DNA from: Nonomuraea antri
GTDB taxonomy: Bacteria > Actinomycetota > Actinomycetes > Streptosporangiales > Streptosporangiaceae
Reading direction: 5' to 3'
Assembly: GCF_013283785.1 (NCBI RefSeq)
Contig: NZ_JABCPZ010000016.1
Coordinates: forward strand, 1-64,000
DNA length: 64,000 nucleotides
The first letter of the stretch is position 1, and every line of letters starts with the position of its first letter. Below are positions 60,451 through 64,000 of the stretch, piece by piece. The notes under the pieces were generated by a model that worked only from the letters and a program-made list of their open reading frames with translations, was not told the origin of the DNA and made no database searches. The translations under genes were made by a program, and so were the position numbers.

Positions 60451-61149
60451 GTGCCCCTCGACAGATCCACTCCCCCGAAGTGGACGGCGATCGTCGTCCG
60501 CGTTCTCCTGGTGCTGTTCGCCGCGACGATGGCCTACGACGTCGGGCGTGCGATCCTGACCGGCGGAGAGAACGCCGAAGGTTCCGACGGCGTCCGAAGC
60601 CTGGTGTGCGTGCCGTCGCCGAGCGTCCTCGACGTGAAGGAGAACTTCCTCCAGAACCCCCAGAACCGGAAGGCCGTGGCGGAAAGCAGCGGCGTCGACG
60701 GTCCCTATCCGGTGGAGAACGGCGTCGACTTCGCCTACCCGCCGCCTCAGCTCTGCAAGGACGACTCCGGCTTCGCCACCCAGTCGCTCTATCAGACCTC
60801 GCGGTTCGCCACCCCGCTGGTGTTGCTCGTCGCGCTCTTCCTCCTCGACCGGCTGATCAGAGTCGCACGACGGGACAGCGGCTTCGACGAGGTGGTCGTC
60901 CGCCGGCTGCGCTTCCTCGGCGTGTTCCTCATGGCCGGCACGGTGGCGGCGTCGCTCTACACCACCGCCGTAGAGACCGGCCTGGCCGTGTCGATGGTGG
61001 CCGGGACCGTCAGAGAGGTAGGTTGGATGGCTCTGTACGGTTGGGCCTTCCCGTGGCCGTCCCTGATCGCCGGGCTCGGGCTCGTCGTGATGTCCAAGGT
61101 CGTCCGCGTCGGCGCGCACATGCGCGAGGAACTCGAAGGAACTGTCTGA
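60451..61149 (+). CDS. DUF2975-family membrane protein
   Basis: A 232-residue protein with four membrane segments (AIVVRVLLVLFAATMAYDVG, FATPLVLLVALFLLDRLI, RFLGVFLMAGTVAASLYT, WPSLIAGLGLVVMSKVV) and a long extracytoplasmic loop with two cysteines (SLVCVPSPS, PQLCKDDSG). FDEVVVRRLRFLG and the end RVGAHMREELEGTV are DUF2975 marks. GTG 60451 has GGAGCC upstream. DUF2975 genes are usually followed by a small XRE regulator, as here; the membrane protein may modulate the regulator. Confidence 0.87.
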   Translation: MPLDRSTPPKWTAIVVRVLLVLFAATMAYDVGRAILTGGENAEGSDGVRSLVCVPSPSVLDVKENFLQNPQNRKAVAESSGVDGPYPVENGVDFAYPPPQLCKDDSGFATQSLYQTSRFATPLVLLVALFLLDRLIRVARRDSGFDEVVVRRLRFLGVFLMAGTVAASLYTTAVETGLAVSMVAGTVREVGWMALYGWAFPWPSLIAGLGLVVMSKVVRVGAHMREELEGTV

Positions 61150-61388
61150 TGTCGCCCGCCGAAAATCCCGAGCACGCCATCGAGGTACATCTGGATCGAT
61201 TGCTCGAAGAGCGCGGCATGACGGTGGTCGAGCTGGCCGACAAGGTGGGCATCACCAACGTGAACCTGTCGATCCTGAAGAACAACCGCGCCAAGGCGAT
61301 CAGGTTCTCGACGCTGAGCAAGATCTGCGAGGTCCTCGGCTGCCAGCCCGGCGACCTCCTGTCCTTCGCACCCCGCGCTTCGAACTGA
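61149..61388 (+). CDS. XRE-family regulator (HTH_26)
   Basis: A 79-residue regulator: IEVHLDRLLEERGMTVVELADKVGITNVNLSILKNNRAKAIRFSTLSKICEVLGCQPGDLL matches YozG/HTH_26 proteins encoded after DUF2975. ATG 61149 shares a base with the preceding TGA. The palindrome at 60392-60438 is a candidate target, though its AT-rich pattern also suits a TetR or PadR protein encoded elsewhere. Confidence 0.92.
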   Translation: MSPAENPEHAIEVHLDRLLEERGMTVVELADKVGITNVNLSILKNNRAKAIRFSTLSKICEVLGCQPGDLLSFAPRASN

Positions 61389-61420
61389 TCGCGTACGACC
61401 CAGCGATGTACCATCCGGAA

Positions 61421-62143
61421 ATGAGCTGGTTCGGTAGGAAGAGCTCCGTGAGCGCCACCGGTTCCGACCTCATGGCGGGCATGCCGCCGGTCACCGAGCC
61501 CAGCAAGACGGAGCAGTTCGCCGAGGACGCACGTCAGCACCGCCCGGCCGACGAGCACTGGACGCACACTCAGATCTTCGCCTACCAGGAGCTGCTGCAG
61601 GACCGGTACGACTCACCGCTCTACGTCGGGGTGAGCGGCAGGCCCGCGATCCTGTTGTGCCTGTCCGGCCGCATGCGCGCGGATCTCGACGGCCTCGAAG
61701 AGCTGATCCGGGACATGGGCGCCGATCTGTTCCTCGAGGGGCACCGGCTCGGACGCTACGGGATGGTACGCGCCGTGCTGGAGCTGCCGGAGCGCAACCT
61801 GATCTTCGAGACGCCGCTGACGCTGGCACATGGCGACGTGCAGGAGTTCGTCTCCGCGGGGTACCGGGCCAAGGCCGTCGAGCTGCACCTGTCCCACGCG
61901 AGCGATGCGCGGTCGCAGCGGTTCACCTGCCGGGCCGCCGGGTTGCGACCCGTGGTCGAGGCCGCGCTGGACGCGGTGCGCGGCCTCGACCATCCGACGA
62001 CACCGGCAGAACAGGCCGCACCCGTCGCCGAGCTGGAAGCCAGGTTCCCCGACATCGGCGACGGGCTGACCGGCCGGACCCGGATCCGGCTGACGGTCAC
62101 CGGGCCGGCGGACGACGTCGTGACCGTGGAAACACGCAACTGA
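61421..62143 (+). CDS. Hypothetical protein
   Basis: A 240-residue soluble protein beginning MSWFGRKSSVSATGSDLMAGMPPVTEPSKTEQF, with no signal or membrane segment. Central stretch: LLQDRYDSPLYVGVSGRPAILLCLSGRMRADLDGLEELIRDMGADLFLEGHRLGRYG. ATG 61406 would add five residues. I do not recognise the family. It is 32 bp after the XRE gene and may be its operon partner. Confidence 0.65.
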   Translation: MSWFGRKSSVSATGSDLMAGMPPVTEPSKTEQFAEDARQHRPADEHWTHTQIFAYQELLQDRYDSPLYVGVSGRPAILLCLSGRMRADLDGLEELIRDMGADLFLEGHRLGRYGMVRAVLELPERNLIFETPLTLAHGDVQEFVSAGYRAKAVELHLSHASDARSQRFTCRAAGLRPVVEAALDAVRGLDHPTTPAEQAAPVAELEARFPDIGDGLTGRTRIRLTVTGPADDVVTVETRN

Positions 62144-62147
62144 CGCG

Positions 62148-62216
62148 AGCGGGCGCGAATCGGAGACGTCAGCGGGCGCGAATCGGGAACGTCAGCGGCA
62201 GCGAATGGGAGACGTC
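62148..62216. repeat. Three 23-bp tandem repeats between convergent genes
   Basis: Units 62148-62170, 62171-62193 and 62194-62216, consensus AGCGGGCGCGAATCGGAGAC plus GTC. They fill the space between two convergent stops and touch the last codon of the oxidoreductase gene. Confidence 0.9.
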
Positions 62217-63213
62217 AGCGGGGCACGGTGACGACGATCTTGCCGATCTGCGCGTTGGACTCCAGGTACTCGTGCGCCCGCACGATCTCCTCCAGCTCGA
62301 ACGTCCGGTCCACCACCGGGCGGAACGCGCCGGTCTCCAGCCCCGAGGCGACGAACGCCTCGGCCCGGCGCAGCCGCCGCGGGTCGCGGGTGACCTCGAA
62401 GAGCGTGTAGGTGCGGACGTTCAGCGCGGGCATGCCCAGCTCCATCCCGGGATGCGGGGTGGGCCGGCCGCTCAGCGCGCCGTACAGGAAGATCGTGCCG
62501 TCCGGGGCGACGGCGCGGGCCAGGTCGGTCACGCCCGGGCCGGCGACGGCGTCGAGGACGTGGTCGGCGCCCCGGCCGCCGGTCAGGCCGCGCACGCAGG
62601 CCACGACGTCCTCCTCGTCGGAGACGATCACCGCGGCCGCGCCCTCCTTGTGCAGCCGTTCCTTCTTCGCCGCGGTACGGGTCACCGCGATCGGGATCGC
62701 GCCCAGCCGGTTGGCCGTCTGGATGGCGGCCAGCCCGACGCTGCTGGAGGCGGCGTTCAGCACGACCGTGTCCCCCGCCCGCATGCCGCCGATCTCCACC
62801 AGCGCGCCGTAGACGGTGACGAACGGCATCCAGAAGGCCGCGCCGGAGACCGCGTCGACGTTGTCGGGACGGCGCACGACCGCCGCGGCTGGCACGATGG
62901 CCTGCTCGGCGTAGACGCCGTAGTCGTTCTGGGAGAAGGCGGGCACGACGCTGACCCGCTGGGCGGGCGACAATCCGGTGACTCCCGCCCCGACGGCCTC
63001 GATCACACCCGCCGCCTCGTAGCCGAGCCTGGCCGGCAACCGCTTCACCGGCTCGATGTACCGGTCACGGCGGAACATCGCCTCGGCGCGGTTGAGCCCG
63101 ATGGCCTCCACCCGGATGCGTACCTCGCCCGGGCCGGGCTCCCCCACCTCCAGTTCCTCCAGGCGGAGCACGTGCGGGTCGCCGGTCTCGTGGAAGCGTA
63201 CGGTCCTGGCCAT
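62215..63213 (-). CDS. Zinc-independent quinone oxidoreductase-type MDR enzyme
   Basis: A 332-residue quinone oxidoreductase-like protein: ARTVRFHETGDPHVLRLEELEV, GLNRAEAMFRRDRY, LPARLGYEAAGVIEAVG, VVLNAASSSVGLAAIQTANRLGA (NADPH fold) and GLTGGRGADHVLDAVAGPG. The cysteines of zinc ADHs are missing, as in the QOR branch. It would reduce quinones or enones with NADPH. ATG 63213. It is single and convergent with the hypothetical gene. Confidence 0.92.
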   Translation of the reverse strand: MARTVRFHETGDPHVLRLEELEVGEPGPGEVRIRVEAIGLNRAEAMFRRDRYIEPVKRLPARLGYEAAGVIEAVGAGVTGLSPAQRVSVVPAFSQNDYGVYAEQAIVPAAAVVRRPDNVDAVSGAAFWMPFVTVYGALVEIGGMRAGDTVVLNAASSSVGLAAIQTANRLGAIPIAVTRTAAKKERLHKEGAAAVIVSDEEDVVACVRGLTGGRGADHVLDAVAGPGVTDLARAVAPDGTIFLYGALSGRPTPHPGMELGMPALNVRTYTLFEVTRDPRRLRRAEAFVASGLETGAFRPVVDRTFELEEIVRAHEYLESNAQIGKIVVTVPR

Positions 63214-63493
63214 TTCACAAATCCTTCACTGGTATCTGGGTGAGCGCCGAAACAGCTCGCGATCGCCTTTCCAATGAATGCATGCTGCCAGCACGCGAAT
63301 ATTCCAGCCACGGGTTAATACGCCATTCACCGCGGCTATTCCGCCGATCGGCCGCGCGGCCTGGCCGGAATCAAGCGGAGAATGGCAGGAATCGCTCTCA
63401 TCATCGAGGCCGTACCTTTGTCATTCTGCTACGTCACTCGCGCGGCCGCTGTGCGCTCCGCGCGACCACACACGGCTGTCTGCGGGGGAACGA
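63214..63493. other. Divergent intergenic region
   Basis: About 280 bp, locally AT-richer than its surroundings, between the divergent oxidoreductase and lipoprotein genes. Both promoters should lie here; no clear repeat or RNA structure was found. Confidence 0.4.
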
Positions 63494-64000
63494 ATGGCGA
63501 AGAGGCTGCGCGCGGCATGCGCGGTGACGTTGGCGGCGCTGATGGGGGGATGCGGGCTGGTCCCGTCCGCCCAGCCGGTGAGTGACGGCGACCCCACACC
63601 GCCCGCGCGGAGTTCCGCCGAGCCGGCCCGGCCCGAGAAGAGCCCGGAGACCGCCGCGCTGGCCGTCCCCGCCGACCCGTGCCGCGTCCTGACCGCACGG
63701 ACGCGCGCCAAGCTCGGGATGAAGGTGGCGAAGAAGGAGAAGTTCGACGTGGCCTGCAAATGGTCCAACGAACCAGGATCCGCCCCGCCTTACACCTTCA
63801 GAGATCTCAAGGTCACCTACGACGCGGGCATCGCCGGGATGGACTTCACCGAGCAGGACGCGAAGGCCGGCTTCAAGCGGGCGATGACCGACGACTACCG
63901 CCGGCCCAGCGTCTTCGGCGGGGCGCCCTCGGTGAAGGGCGTGCTCCGGCAGGTGGGCTCGGCGCGCCGGGGCGAACACTTCGACGAGGGCTACTACGTG
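63494..64000 (+). CDS. Lipoprotein, DUF3558-like (cut by window end)
   Basis: The frame runs from ATG 63494 to the window edge (169 codons). The signal RLRAACAVTLAALMGGCG has the lipobox Cys, followed by a Pro/Ser-rich linker. DPCRVLTARTRAKLGM, the later VACKWSN and the motif spacing resemble DUF3558 cell-surface lipoproteins of actinomycetes. GGGGGAA precedes the ATG. The C-terminus is missing. Role unknown, located on the outer face of the membrane. Confidence 0.8.
   Translation, partial: MAKRLRAACAVTLAALMGGCGLVPSAQPVSDGDPTPPARSSAEPARPEKSPETAALAVPADPCRVLTARTRAKLGMKVAKKEKFDVACKWSNEPGSAPPYTFRDLKVTYDAGIAGMDFTEQDAKAGFKRAMTDDYRRPSVFGGAPSVKGVLRQVGSARRGEHFDEGYYV

Overview
The window is high-GC DNA with dense, often overlapping genes, GTG starts, DesK/NarL two-component pairs, many TetR, GntR and MarR regulators, and actinomycete-specific families (DUF6461, DUF6882, RacP, DUF6192). 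This points to a sporulating actinomycete chromosome, probably Streptosporangiales (Nonomuraea- or Actinomadura-like). The genus is inference; no rRNA, tRNA, CRISPR array or intact transposon was seen.

Layout. 0-5.3 kb: the end of a PAF-acetylhydrolase-like enzyme, then an ABC exporter operon (DUF998 membrane protein, ATPase, permease) divergent from a histidine kinase/response regulator pair, with a perfect 8-4-8 palindrome between them. 5.3-31.1 kb: one large catabolic locus. It holds two near-twin FadR-type GntR repressors; a Rieske oxygenase with its ferredoxin and FAD reductase; a zinc alcohol dehydrogenase; LigK-like (RraA fold) and LigJ-like (amidohydrolase fold) enzymes of protocatechuate/gallate meta-cleavage; two 4,5-dihydroxyphthalate-decarboxylase-like proteins; a class II aldolase/decarboxylase; PanB-like and alpha/beta-hydrolase-fold proteins with altered active sites; RpiB- and phosphoglycerate-mutase-like enzymes; two bicupins; an EutA-like ATPase with a His-rich tail; an ABC importer with two lipoprotein binding proteins; and two MFS transporters. 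A 15-bp inverted repeat, roughly AAWGG-N5-CCWTT, lies in every divergent or leading promoter region of this locus, so it looks like one regulon for uptake and breakdown of an aromatic carboxylate. The substrate is unknown.

31-36.9 kb: TetR/MarR pair, secreted endonuclease/exonuclease/phosphatase-fold protein, membrane proteins, and a GntR-TetR fusion regulator. 36.9-45 kb: accessory region with an IS5 remnant, DUF6882, a small membrane protein, a 936-residue HTH-NTPase with a repeat-rich C-terminus, exported and zinc-ribbon hypotheticals, and DUF6461. 45-49.5 kb: MarR regulator with its own palindrome, DHA2 efflux pump, MocR-type regulator, and a tiny monocistronic peptide gene with a strong terminator. 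49.6-51.3 kb: a class A beta-lactamase-like hydrolase and an HTH/membrane protein pair. 51.4-54 kb: decayed mobile DNA. 54-64 kb: a PH-like membrane protein, TetR with an ABC exporter, an MFS pump, a cupin, a DUF2975-XRE operon under a 21-bp-arm palindrome, a quinone oxidoreductase, and the start of a lipoprotein gene.

The strongest leads are the shared-operator regulon with two repressors, the orphan EutA-like ATPase coupled to a metal bicupin, a 17-residue upstream ORF ahead of the transporter operon, and the 53-residue peptide gene at 49.25 kb.
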